NCBI RefSeq assembly: GCF_030056665.1 | Contig: NZ_JASHIG010000022.1 | DNA from: Flectobacillus roseus | GTDB taxonomy: Bacteria; Bacteroidota; Bacteroidia; Cytophagales; Spirosomataceae | Strand: one strand, 5' to 3' | Length of the DNA: 26,910 nucleotides | Shown: positions 1-8,267 of the stretch, in pieces | How positions within the stretch are numbered: the stretch's first letter is position 1 | How the letters are laid out: each line of letters begins with the position of its first letter | Translations under genes and position numbers: made by a program | Notes under the pieces: model-generated | Databases searched by the model: none | Told to the model about the DNA's origin: nothing | Seen by the model: the letters and a program-made list of their open reading frames with translations, nothing else

Positions 1-2243
1 GTTGTCAACACACTTGTTGAACTCTGACTTGCATACCATTGTACTGTTTGACCTGTTGAACAGGTTGCTGTCAAGGTTACTACACCTGCTTCACATCTTG
101 ATGCCCCTACTACATTATTCGCACTTGGTGCACTTGGGATTGGGTTAACCGTTCCGATTACGCCTTGACGTGAGCCTGTTACTGTTTCACAAGTTGTTGT
201 ATTGTCTTTACATCCCACAAAGTAGGTTGTCGTGGCTGTGATGCTTGGAGCATAACTTGTACCTGTTGTCAATACACTTGTTGAACTCTGACTTGCATAC
301 CATTGTACCGTTTGACCTGTCGTACAAGTTGCTGTCAAATTCACTACACCACTTCCACAAACTGCACCATTCGTTACATTTCCTGCACTTGGTGCGCTTG
401 GGATTGGGTTTACTGTACCTACTACTGCTTGACGTGAGTTGGTCGCCGTCTCACAAGTCGTAGTATTATCTTTACAACCTACATAATAAGTCGTCGTCGC
501 TGCAATACTTGGTGCATAGCTGGTGCCTGTCGACAACACTGTAGTTGAGGTCTGACTTGCATACCATTGTACTGTTTGACCTGTTGAACATGTCGCACTT
601 AAGTTTACGACGCCACTTCCGCAAACTGCTCCGCCTGTTACATTACCTGCACTTGGTGCACTTGGGATTGGGTTAACTGTTCCAACTACTGCTTGACGTG
701 AATTCGTTGCTGTTTCACAAGTTGTCGTGTTGTCTTTACAACCTACATAATAAGTAGTAGTTGCTGTAATACTTGGTGCGTAGCTTGTACCTGTGGTCAA
801 GACACTTGTTGAGGTCTGGCTTGCGTACCATTGTACCGTTTGGCCTGATGAACATACTGCACTTAGGTTTACTACTCCACTGCCGCAAACTGCTCCACCT
901 TGTACATTTGATGAACTTGGTGCTGGTAAGTTTGGATTTACGGTACCTGTTACTCCTTGACGTGTTCCTGTTGTTGTTTCACAAGTTGTCGTGTTGTCTT
1001 TACAACCTACATAATAAGTAGTCGTTGCTGTCAAACTTGGTGCATAACTTGTGCCTGTTGTCAACACACTTGTTGAGCTCTGACTTGCATACCATTGTAC
1101 TGTTTGACCAGTTGAACAAGTTGCTGTCAAAGTCACTACACCTGCTTCACATCTTGATGCCCCTACTACATTATTTGCACTTGGTGCACTTGGGATTGGG
1201 TTAACCGTTCCGATTACGCCTTGACGTGAGCCTGTCGCTGTTTCACATGTTGTTGTATTGTCTTTACATCCCACAAAGTATGTTGTCGTGGCTGTGATGC
1301 TTGGCGCATAACTTGTACCTGTTGTCAATACACTTGTTGAACTCTGACTTGCATACCATTGTACCGTTTGACCTGTCGTACAAGTTGCTGTCAAATTCAC
1401 TACACCACTTCCACAAACTGCACCATTCGTTACATTACTTGAACTTGGTGCGCTTGGAATTGGGTTAACTGTTCCTACTACCGCTTGACGTGAGTTGGTC
1501 GCCGTCTCACAAGTCGTAGTATTATCTTTACATCCTACATAATAAGTTGTAGTCGCTGCAATACTTGGTGCGTAGCTGGTGCCTGTCGACAACACTGTTG
1601 TTGAAGTCTGGCTTGCATACCATTGTACTGTTTGGCCTGTTGAACAGGTTGCTGCTAGGTTTACAATTCCACTACCACATCTTGAGTTATTAGTTACATT
1701 ACCTGCACTTGGTGCGCTTGGGATTGGATTCACTGTGCCAACTACTGCTTGACGTGAATTCGTTGCTGTTTCACACGTTGTTGTATTGTCTTTACATCCT
1801 ACAAAATAAGTAGTTGTTGCTGTAATACTTGGTGCGTAGCTTGTACCTGTTGTCAATACACTGGTCGAGGTCTGACTTGCATACCATTGAACTGTTTGAC
1901 CTGTTGAACATACCGCACTTAAGTTTACTACTCCACTGCCACATACTGCGCCGTTCGTTACATTACTTGAACTTGGTGCTGTTGGCAATGTATTAATAGT
2001 CCCAGTTACTGCGGTTCTACTTGCTGTTGGTGTTTCGCAATTGGTCGTTGTATTTTTACACCCTACATAATAAGTAGTACTAGCTGTTAAACTTGGACTG
2101 TAAGATGCTCCCGTTGTCAATACTGTTGTTGATGACTGAGACGAATACCATTGCGCAGTTTCGCCACTACCGCAAGTTGCACCCAATGTTACTGTTCCCG
2201 CACCACAACGAGTGGCTGGAGTTACAGTTGGAGATGATGGTGT
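1..2243 (-). repeat. Tandem 264-bp (88-aa) Ig_7 repeats with a 1056-bp higher-order period
   Basis: Eight full units and one partial unit follow one another without spacers: unit 1 at 2243-1980, unit 2 at 1979-1716, and so on every 264 bp to unit 9 at 131-1. Each contains the core QTVQWYASQ and four conserved cysteines (in CGSG or CEAG, in TCSTG or TCTTG, in GCKDN, in TCET), which probably form two disulfides. Unit 1 is the most divergent. Units 2-5 and 6-9 match in order: units 5 and 9 share NVVGASRCEAG, 4 and 8 share ATCTTG with SRQGVIG, 3 and 7 share TTVLSTG with SIAATTT, 2 and 6 share NLSAVCS. So a four-unit block was probably duplicated. Units 5 and 9 differ at about 6 of 131 bases by eye. 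Confidence 0.95.
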
Positions 2244-5200
2244 AGCATTAATTGTAATAGCAATAGAGGCATTACTAGAACAACCTGTATTACCTGTTAC
2301 AGTTAAAGTATATGTTCCAGTAGTACTTGCTGTTATATTTTGAGTTGTTGCACTAAAGCTATTTGGACCTGTCCATGAGTATGATACCGCTGGAACATCC
2401 ACTGTCATTGAGATATCATCTAGTGCGAAGTCATTACCGCCTGTATTCGTATTTTCATTTCTAACCTCAAAATATGCTGTCGTACTACTTCCCGAACTCC
2501 ATGTAGTTGATAACTGTTGCCAAGCACAAGTAGTCGCTGACAAGGTTGTCGAAGTACCAACTTTTACTCCATTCACATAAAACGCAAGAGTAGATGGACT
2601 CGTTGAAGAGATAGAAGTAGCATAAGTACTTAACCTATAAGTAGTATTTGGATTCACTGCAATTCTTTGCCCCCATACCGTAAGGTTTGCACTTGTGCCT
2701 CCATCTGCAACAAATATTTTACCAGTGCCTGCGGCAGTTCTATCTTTACAGGCTGATGCCCAATTGAAATAGGTATTAGCATCCGTCGTAACGCCATACA
2801 CTCCATATCCATAATTTTGCTCACCATACTGTGTGACAAAACCAATATCTCCAGCAGAAAAATCTCCATTGTACACAAGATTTGGATTAGCGACACTTCC
2901 TGCACCGTTGACTGTAATTGGAGTTCCACAATTAGAGGTATTACCTCCTACTGCCGTCGCACTTACACCTGAAACTGCTCCACTCACAGTTAGGTTGACT
3001 GGAGTTTTCATACTTTCACAGTTGTTAAGTGTACAGGTTGCGAATAAATTCAATGATGTACTTCTTGAAGCTGGTGTATATGTAGCACCTGTAGCAATTG
3101 GAGTAGTATCAGTTGAACCACTATACCATTTCACAGTTCCCCCTGTACATCCTGTAGCTGTAAGTGTTGCAGTACCTGTTCCACAAATAGACGCACTACT
3201 AACAACAGGTGCAGAAGTACAAGTTTCTTCTGTCATACAGATATCATCAAACGCAACACCATCTCCTTCATTGTCGCGAGGAGTGATATATAATTCAAGA
3301 TATGTTGCACCTGCTGGCGCTACAATTTCTACACAATACTGTTGCCAGTTAAGCGTCTCCCATTGTCCATCTGCATCGGCAGGTATTGATTGATAGATAT
3401 CTCCTGTAGAAAGTATACCCTTATCACCACCTTCAGCATTTCTAAATTTATATTCAAAATACACATCTGCATTACCTTGTACTCCCGAAGGATTAAAGGC
3501 TGCCATATAAGCACATATTTTATATTTTTTTCCTGGCGTTACAGGGAAAAACTTTTGATTAGCGCTTGGGGCGAAAAGCACACATTGATTGTAGCGTCCG
3601 TAGATAAAACGATCGCCAGAGTTTGCATTACCCGTTACACTTGCATCAATATAATATGCTCCATTTTGGTTAGCATAATCATTCACATCTGTTCCAATAG
3701 CCCAGTCAGAAGGAGAAGCTCCTCTGTAGGCATCAGTATTGGTAGCAGTACGTGTGATATATGAGGCAGGAGATGATTGAAAATATACTGGAAATTTCTT
3801 GCCGTTGTTAGTAACATTATCATCCGTCTCAAAACTTGAGTTAGTAACAATGTTATTGGTACAAGCCACAGTCGCACAGTTGTTTTTCAAAACAACTAAT
3901 ACGGCATTTGATTCAGCCACATAATCGTTACAGTTAGTACGACGAGCTGTTCTGATATAACAAGTTGTCTGTGTTATTGCCCCAGGCGTATAAGTTGCAG
4001 TTGTTGCACCCGAGATAGCAGTATATTTTGATGAGCCTGCTACGTTTGTAGGACAAGCACCATTCTCTAAAGATGTTGCTTTGTACCATTGGTACTGGAT
4101 AGTTTGTCCTGTATCACCACCTGATGGTGCAGTTACGCTGGTAAGCGCTGCTGGTGTACTACTTACATTTTTACATAAAACTTGGTTTGATCCAATCGTA
4201 CCGCCACTTGTTAAGTTGTTACAGGTATTATTTACTGTCAAACACAAGTTATCTAACTTTAACCAGTCACCACTTGCATAACCCTCTACTCTCAAATAAG
4301 AAGTACCTGTAGGCGCAGTTCTTGTTAATACATATTCTTTTAGGATTGTTTGTCCTGCAGGAACAACATCTACGTCCCAATCAACCTGAACTTCTGTAAA
4401 ATCTAATAATGTACCTGAACTGTTATAAAAAGCAAGTCTATAGCGGTGATCGTAGTAGGGTTCGTGTGTACCACCATAAGCCGATAGTGTATAAGAAGTA
4501 CCTGCGGTGATATTATCTACCCTCTGCCACATCGCTGCATTTGAGCTGTAAGCATACAAATATGCGTTATTAGCATCACAAACCTCAAAACCTGAACCTG
4601 TCGTTAAAGAGCCTGCCGAGTTCCATTCCCAATAAGCTGTTTTATAACTAGTGTTATATCCTGCACGAAACTCCTGAACTTCAAATCCCGGGTTTTTCAA
4701 TAAACCACCCGGACAGTCACAAGTAACTGAGCTAAAGCTACTACAGTTTACCGTAGTATTGAATGTCTGATAGTGCACTTCCCCTTGTGCATGTGTATAG
4801 TTCATACAGACTACCTGACCTTCAATATTACCAGAACCCGCTTTGTTGACGTGTGCATTTGGTGCAAACACAGTACCAATGATAGTACTACCTCCGTTTA
4901 GGTTGATTGTTGCACTACCCGCTGAGTTATTCACAAAGTTGAACAAGATATACTGACCTGCTGCGTTAGGTACTCCAGGAAAATTAGGAATGGTCCAGTT
5001 AAATGAAGTGGCAGTTCCTATATCCACAGTAATTACGACTGGGTTGGTAGCAGAAGGTACAATATTGAATTTTATCTCGTTGAACAATGCCAATTGACTG
5101 GCTGTCATTTTGAAGAAATTGGTACGACCTGCCGTCAAGTTAAAAGTATAAGACGTGGCAGTAGTCGATACTGTGGTATTTGAAGAGCAACCTTTATAGG

Positions 5201-5828
5201 TAGTTGAGTAACTACGCATATTAGCAATGGCTGTATTAAAGTCGAACACATCGGCATTAATAGAGGCTTGCGTTTGAGCTACAGACAAATTGATACGAGG
5301 ATTTACATCTTGTGAAGAAGCCCCCGAAGCACTAATACGTGTAGGATTGGTAGACCAATACTTTGAAGTTGTGAAATCTTTAATTTTCACAAAACCACCA
5401 TTCAAGACATTGACACCACTACCAGCCGAGTAGCTCACATTACCTTCAACAATCAAAGCCGTATTGTTGGCATCACCTGAAGCTTTGAAGCTACCAGTGG
5501 TACTCATCGACAATGAATAGGCACCATTGAGTGTAAGGTTACCAAAAGTAGCCAAACCACCATTGGCGTCACCATTGGTAAGTACGGTATTACCGTAAGC
5601 AAAAATGTTAAAGCCTTGTACGGGACTTAGAGGGTTTTGTTGGGCTTGAGATTTTATTGTACCTCCTAAAAAAAAGATAAGGGGCACAAGCAACATAATC
5701 CTCAAAATTCCATTGGCATGGTTTTTGAGGTTATGACGTGCTCTTCTAAAAGTGTTCAACTCAGGCGTACATAACTTACTTAGGTCGCACTTTGATGAAG
5801 TACGTAATGAAGCAGTAAAGTTTTTCAT
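1..5828 (-). CDS. Giant secreted surface protein, choice-of-anchor A with CBM-like and Ig_7 repeats (partial, 3' end outside window)
   Basis: The minus frame is open for 1942 codons from the ATG at 5828 to the left edge, with no stop. Visible order: an unusually long N-region (about 40 residues, Arg/Lys-rich), a hydrophobic signal segment near 41-57 ending SQAQ; a choice-of-anchor A module about 71-356 (GFNIFAYGN, later SINADVFDFNTA); jelly-roll modules resembling carbohydrate-binding modules about 365-534, 656-868 and 965-1140, with starts such as LLKNPGFE and NLVYNGDFS and ends such as DDICM; Ig-like domains between them; then from about residue 1196 an array of 88-residue Ig_7 (CHU_C-associated) repeats. 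Such proteins are usually secreted adhesins or matrix proteins, often by T9SS, whose sorting domain would be at the unseen C-terminus. Adhesion is inferred from architecture; the ligand is unknown. Composition is Thr/Ser/Asn-rich with paired cysteines. A one-mismatch -7 box (TTAGTTTG, minus, 5897-5890) lies about 62 nt upstream. Confidence 0.9.
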   Translation of the reverse strand, partial: MKNFTASLRTSSKCDLSKLCTPELNTFRRARHNLKNHANGILRIMLLVPLIFFLGGTIKSQAQQNPLSPVQGFNIFAYGNTVLTNGDANGGLATFGNLTLNGAYSLSMSTTGSFKASGDANNTALIVEGNVSYSAGSGVNVLNGGFVKIKDFTTSKYWSTNPTRISASGASSQDVNPRINLSVAQTQASINADVFDFNTAIANMRSYSTTYKGCSSNTTVSTTATSYTFNLTAGRTNFFKMTASQLALFNEIKFNIVPSATNPVVITVDIGTATSFNWTIPNFPGVPNAAGQYILFNFVNNSAGSATINLNGGSTIIGTVFAPNAHVNKAGSGNIEGQVVCMNYTHAQGEVHYQTFNTTVNCSSFSSVTCDCPGGLLKNPGFEVQEFRAGYNTSYKTAYWEWNSAGSLTTGSGFEVCDANNAYLYAYSSNAAMWQRVDNITAGTSYTLSAYGGTHEPYYDHRYRLAFYNSSGTLLDFTEVQVDWDVDVVPAGQTILKEYVLTRTAPTGTSYLRVEGYASGDWLKLDNLCLTVNNTCNNLTSGGTIGSNQVLCKNVSSTPAALTSVTAPSGGDTGQTIQYQWYKATSLENGACPTNVAGSSKYTAISGATTATYTPGAITQTTCYIRTARRTNCNDYVAESNAVLVVLKNNCATVACTNNIVTNSSFETDDNVTNNGKKFPVYFQSSPASYITRTATNTDAYRGASPSDWAIGTDVNDYANQNGAYYIDASVTGNANSGDRFIYGRYNQCVLFAPSANQKFFPVTPGKKYKICAYMAAFNPSGVQGNADVYFEYKFRNAEGGDKGILSTGDIYQSIPADADGQWETLNWQQYCVEIVAPAGATYLELYITPRDNEGDGVAFDDICMTEETCTSAPVVSSASICGTGTATLTATGCTGGTVKWYSGSTDTTPIATGATYTPASRSTSLNLFATCTLNNCESMKTPVNLTVSGAVSGVSATAVGGNTSNCGTPITVNGAGSVANPNLVYNGDFSAGDIGFVTQYGEQNYGYGVYGVTTDANTYFNWASACKDRTAAGTGKIFVADGGTSANLTVWGQRIAVNPNTTYRLSTYATSISSTSPSTLAFYVNGVKVGTSTTLSATTCAWQQLSTTWSSGSSTTAYFEVRNENTNTGGNDFALDDISMTVDVPAVSYSWTGPNSFSATTQNITASTTGTYTLTVTGNTGCSSNASIAITINATPSSPTVTPATRCGAGTVTLGATCGSGETAQWYSSQSSTTVLTTGASYSPSLTASTTYYVGCKNTTTNCETPTASRTAVTGTINTLPTAPSSSNVTNGAVCGSGVVNLSAVCSTGQTVQWYASQTSTSVLTTGTSYAPSITATTTYFVGCKDNTTTCETATNSRQAVVGTVNPIPSAPSAGNVTNNSRCGSGIVNLAATCSTGQTVQWYASQTSTTVLSTGTSYAPSIAATTTYYVGCKDNTTTCETATNSRQAVVGTVNPIPSAPSSSNVTNGAVCGSGVVNLTATCTTGQTVQWYASQSSTSVLTTGTSYAPSITATTTYFVGCKDNTTTCETATGSRQGVIGTVNPIPSAPSANNVVGASRCEAGVVTLTATCSTGQTVQWYASQSSTSVLTTGTSYAPSLTATTTYYVGCKDNTTTCETTTGTRQGVTGTVNPNLPAPSSSNVQGGAVCGSGVVNLSAVCSSGQTVQWYASQTSTSVLTTGTSYAPSITATTTYYVGCKDNTTTCETATNSRQAVVGTVNPIPSAPSAGNVTGGAVCGSGVVNLSATCSTGQTVQWYASQTSTTVLSTGTSYAPSIAATTTYYVGCKDNTTTCETATNSRQAVVGTVNPIPSAPSAGNVTNGAVCGSGVVNLTATCTTGQTVQWYASQSSTSVLTTGTSYAPSITATTTYFVGCKDNTTTCETVTGSRQGVIGTVNPIPSAPSANNVVGASRCEAGVVTLTATCSTGQTVQWYASQSSTSVLT

Positions 5829-6601
5829 GGGGAAACTTTATTAATTTAACTCGGCGGATTCTAGGAAAAATTATATTTCTGGACTAGTACAAACTAAATC
5901 CAAACAACTGTTTCGAGAAGACAGTATCGTCTTTGGGGCGGGGACAAACATCTGTAGGTGGTGTCAAAACAGATACACCTCAAATCATTTCATGGCGTTT
6001 AAAATGATAGCGTGATTTCCTACAAAATGCATTCGAAAACAGCAATGATTTACAAAACAAAAACGTGAGACGACTAATAGCGGAATGAGCCGAATGTGAT
6101 AAGCCTAGATTACCGAGGTTGATTAACGAAAATAAATGTTACAGGGAAAGCTTGCGGTTCTTTCCTACAGAAATGGCGTTACTCTTTAAAACTTAGGCTT
6201 TTGCATTATACTAAGCGGTATTGCGGTTCGCATTGTATAATCTATAATAATTCTGAAGCATTAGCGGGTGCCTGGCAGAAGTTCTCTAAAATAATTCTCT
6301 CAAAATTGTTTCTCAAAAACACGTTGCGAAGGTATTTTATCAAAAGACTTTATTGTAAATTACAATTTTTAAAACAAATTGATTTTGGGCGGGTTTTGTA
6401 ATAAAAATGCAATTTTGTCTTCAGAAAGACGAGAATTATTTACTATAAATGAAGCCAAAATCATGCCAAAATACAATATTATACCTATGGGTAGTTTTTT
6501 TCACTTTCTTGGAAAAATTATTAAACGGTATCTATTTCAGCCTTTTATAAAACTCTCTATTATAGGTATTTGATACTATAAAGCGTATAATCTTTACACT
6601 A
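5829..6601. other. 773-bp intergenic region, no gene recognised
   Basis: This gap separates the divergent surface-protein and SGNH-hydrolase genes. Two overlapping plus-strand frames of about 65 codons exist at 6201-6401 and 6379-6573, but they show no recognisable motif and look fortuitous. Small structures are visible: ATCTGT (5950-5955) pairs with ACAGAT (5969-5974), while the adjacent AGGTG (5956-5960) can pair with CACCT (5976-5980), so the two helices compete; GGAAAG and CTTTCC flank a short loop near 6145-6166; ATTATAC (6205-6211) pairs with GTATAAT (6235-6241). I saw no clean TAnnTTTG promoter with a spaced TTG on either strand and no tRNA. Confidence 0.5.
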
Positions 6602-7306
6602 ATGCTATACAACGTACCTCAACGCTTAATTTGCATTATGATAGTGTTTTTCATTTCATTATCATCTATCTCTTTTACTCTTACAAACCCTATGGACAAA
6701 ATTCCTTCAAAAAAAATATTAGCGCTTGGTGACTCCTATACCATCGGAGAGAGTGTTCTTGAATCAGAACGCTGGTCAGCACAATTAATTGAATTTATCA
6801 AAAAAGATATATCCATCTCCAAACATGATATTGTGGCTCAAACAGGTTGGACAACTTTTGAGTTACAAGATGCCATTGCATCACGCAAACTTGACAAACA
6901 TTATGATTTGGTTACGCTACTCATTGGTGTAAATAATCAATATAGAGGTCTTTCGAAAGAAGAGTTCAGAAAGGATTTTCAGCAATTATTACAAACGGCA
7001 GCGAACTTTACTTCTGGTAATTTTCAACATGTCATGGTACTTTCAATACCAGATTGGGGTGTAAGCCCTTTTGCGTCAAATCGAGATAAAGCGCAAATTG
7101 CTAAAGAAATAGATGCGTTTAATAGCGTGGTTAAAGAGGAGTGTCAAAAGCTTCATGTGCCCTTTGTCGATATTACTCCTATCTCAAGAGCATACCCCAA
7201 TGACGCAACGATGATTGCTGAAGATGGGTTACACTTTTCTGGAAAAATGTACGCACTTTGGGCTAAAGCTGCCCAAGAAGAGGCTTTGAAAATTCTTACA
7301 AAGTAA
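6602..7306 (+). CDS. SGNH/GDSL-family hydrolase, exported
   Basis: A 234-residue serine esterase of the SGNH fold (lysophospholipase L1 / acyl-esterase group). The four block residues are visible: Ser45 in LALGDSYTIGE, Gly82 in QTGWTTFEL, Asn111 in LLIGVNNQYRG, and Asp208/His211 in EDGLHFSGKMY. These make the catalytic Ser-Asp-His set and oxyanion hole. An N-terminal hydrophobic stretch (about 10-28) without a lipobox cysteine suggests a Sec signal peptide or anchor, so it probably acts in the periplasm or at the surface. The substrate cannot be read from sequence; carbohydrate acetyl groups or lipids are both possible. It stands alone, divergent from the surface-protein gene and convergent with the HupE-like gene. 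The ATG at 6602 is used; an in-frame ATG at codon 13 is an alternative. Confidence 0.85.
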   Translation: MLYNVPQRLICIMIVFFISLSSISFTLTNPMDKIPSKKILALGDSYTIGESVLESERWSAQLIEFIKKDISISKHDIVAQTGWTTFELQDAIASRKLDKHYDLVTLLIGVNNQYRGLSKEEFRKDFQQLLQTAANFTSGNFQHVMVLSIPDWGVSPFASNRDKAQIAKEIDAFNSVVKEECQKLHVPFVDITPISRAYPNDATMIAEDGLHFSGKMYALWAKAAQEEALKILTK

Positions 7307-7317
7307 ATCTGGGAAGA

Positions 7318-7455
7318 AGTTATTAGTTAATAGTATATCCGTTAAATATTTACTTAAGAAAAAAGATTACATTCATGATATACTTGCAGTAAATTTTAGA
7401 TATATCCTCTTGATTGTGAGCATTCTAATAACAGATACACTGTTAACTAATAACT
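7318..7455. repeat. Spaced 13-bp inverted repeat between convergent genes
   Basis: AGTTATTAGTTAA at 7318-7330 recurs as its exact reverse complement at 7443-7455, and similarity continues with single mismatches on both sides. The arms are 112 bp apart, one just after the SGNH-hydrolase stop and one just before the HupE-like stop. AT-rich dispersed repeats of this look occur between genes in many Bacteroidota; a transcript folding into a long hairpin could also act in 3' end formation. No U-tract terminator was identified here. Confidence 0.5.
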
Positions 7456-7464
7456 GCTTTTTAC

Positions 7465-8079
7465 TTATTTCCCCATTAATTCCTGAAAATATTCTGCTGA
7501 AGCAATCAACGTTAGGGCTACTCCTGCTACCATTCCTGAAAGAATCAAATTCCAATCGTGTTTTTTGACTCTAAATACCTCTAGAATCAAAAAACTAATG
7601 ACCAAAGTAAACATCACAATGAGTAATTGTCCCAACTCTAAACCCACATTGAATGCCAATAAGGGATTTAGCAAACTTTCTTCTTTTCCCAATAAACTGC
7701 GCAGATAATTCGAAAAACCCATTCCATGAATCAACCCAAAAGTCATCGCCATTGGGTAGCGAAGTGATGAGCTTTTTTCTTTCTGAAATCTAGTACTATC
7801 AACTGACTTATGAAAGAAGTTTAGCACACAGGTTAGGAAGATGGTAATAGGAATCAGAAATTCTATTACTTCTGTGCGATAGGTAATAATTTGAAGAGTA
7901 GCCAACGCCAAGGTTACCGAGTGTCCAAGCGTAAAGGCTGTCACTAATATTGCCAGTTTTTTCCAATCGCTAGGGCGATATACAGCACAAAGTGCAATAA
8001 CAAACAAAATATGGTCATAGCCATTTACATCTGTGATGTGTTGAAAACCTAGTTGAAGATACAATTGAAAATCTGACAT
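7465..8079 (-). CDS. HupE/UreJ-like integral membrane protein
   Basis: A 204-residue polytopic membrane protein with the family's signature histidines and acidic residues: His14, Asp17, Asp22 and His23 in GFQHITDVNGYDHILF, His53 in TAFTLGHSVTL, His118 in FGLIHGMGFS, and FNVGLELGQ. About six hydrophobic segments are evident. HupE and UreJ relatives are linked to nickel or other metal uptake for hydrogenase and urease, but the HupE/UreJ_2-type proteins common in Bacteroidota usually stand alone and have no proven substrate. No hydrogenase or urease gene is nearby, so metal transport is only a family-level guess. It is divergent from the GMC oxidoreductase gene with a 188-bp gap. Confidence 0.8.
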   Translation of the reverse strand: MSDFQLYLQLGFQHITDVNGYDHILFVIALCAVYRPSDWKKLAILVTAFTLGHSVTLALATLQIITYRTEVIEFLIPITIFLTCVLNFFHKSVDSTRFQKEKSSSLRYPMAMTFGLIHGMGFSNYLRSLLGKEESLLNPLLAFNVGLELGQLLIVMFTLVISFLILEVFRVKKHDWNLILSGMVAGVALTLIASAEYFQELMGK

Positions 8080-8126
8080 GAGCAGTTAATAGCAATTTAA
8101 AGGTTTATCTCTGAAGTAAGATTCTA

Positions 8127-8134
8127 CAAATTTA
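8127..8134 (-). promoter_or_regulatory. -7 box (TAAATTTG) for the HupE-like gene
   Basis: The minus strand reads TAAATTTG, matching the Bacteroidota TAnnTTTG consensus. Transcription would start near 8120 and leave a leader of about 40 nt before the ATG at 8079. The nearest upstream TTG is only 15 bp away rather than 19-21, so the -33 element is poor. Confidence 0.45.
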
Positions 8135-8267
8135 ACTTAAAAGCAGACACAAAACACCTATATTTACAGTACTAATCAAAGAAGTTTTTGTTATATTTAG
8201 TTAAACAAATCCTCTTTCCTATTTTATGTTAGTCTTCTTAAAACAGCTTCCTTTTTTCTAATCAACT

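Noticed and set aside
1..2243. Regularly spaced repeats as a possible CRISPR or satellite array
   Set aside because: The 264-bp period is a multiple of three, units are contiguous without spacers, and the reading frame with four cysteines per unit is preserved, so it is a protein-domain array.
2833..3764. Plus-strand open frames of 186 and 124 codons within the first gene
   Set aside because: They are antisense to a minus frame open for 1942 codons with clear domain structure; their protein sequences are low-complexity shadows of it. The same holds for the short plus frames at 245-463, 773-1021 and 4081-4281.
5950..5980. H-type pseudoknot riboswitch
   Set aside because: The two possible helices are directly adjacent, leaving no nucleotides to cross the second stem, and no known riboswitch consensus was recognised. 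Kept only as competing hairpins.
6201..6573. Two overlapping small plus-strand ORFs of about 65 codons
   Set aside because: No motif, no promoter, basic and aromatic-rich random-looking translations, and mutual overlap; treated as chance frames in AT-rich DNA.
7465..8079. Hydrogenase- or urease-linked nickel transporter
   Set aside because: No hydrogenase or urease gene is in the window; only family-level membership is supported.
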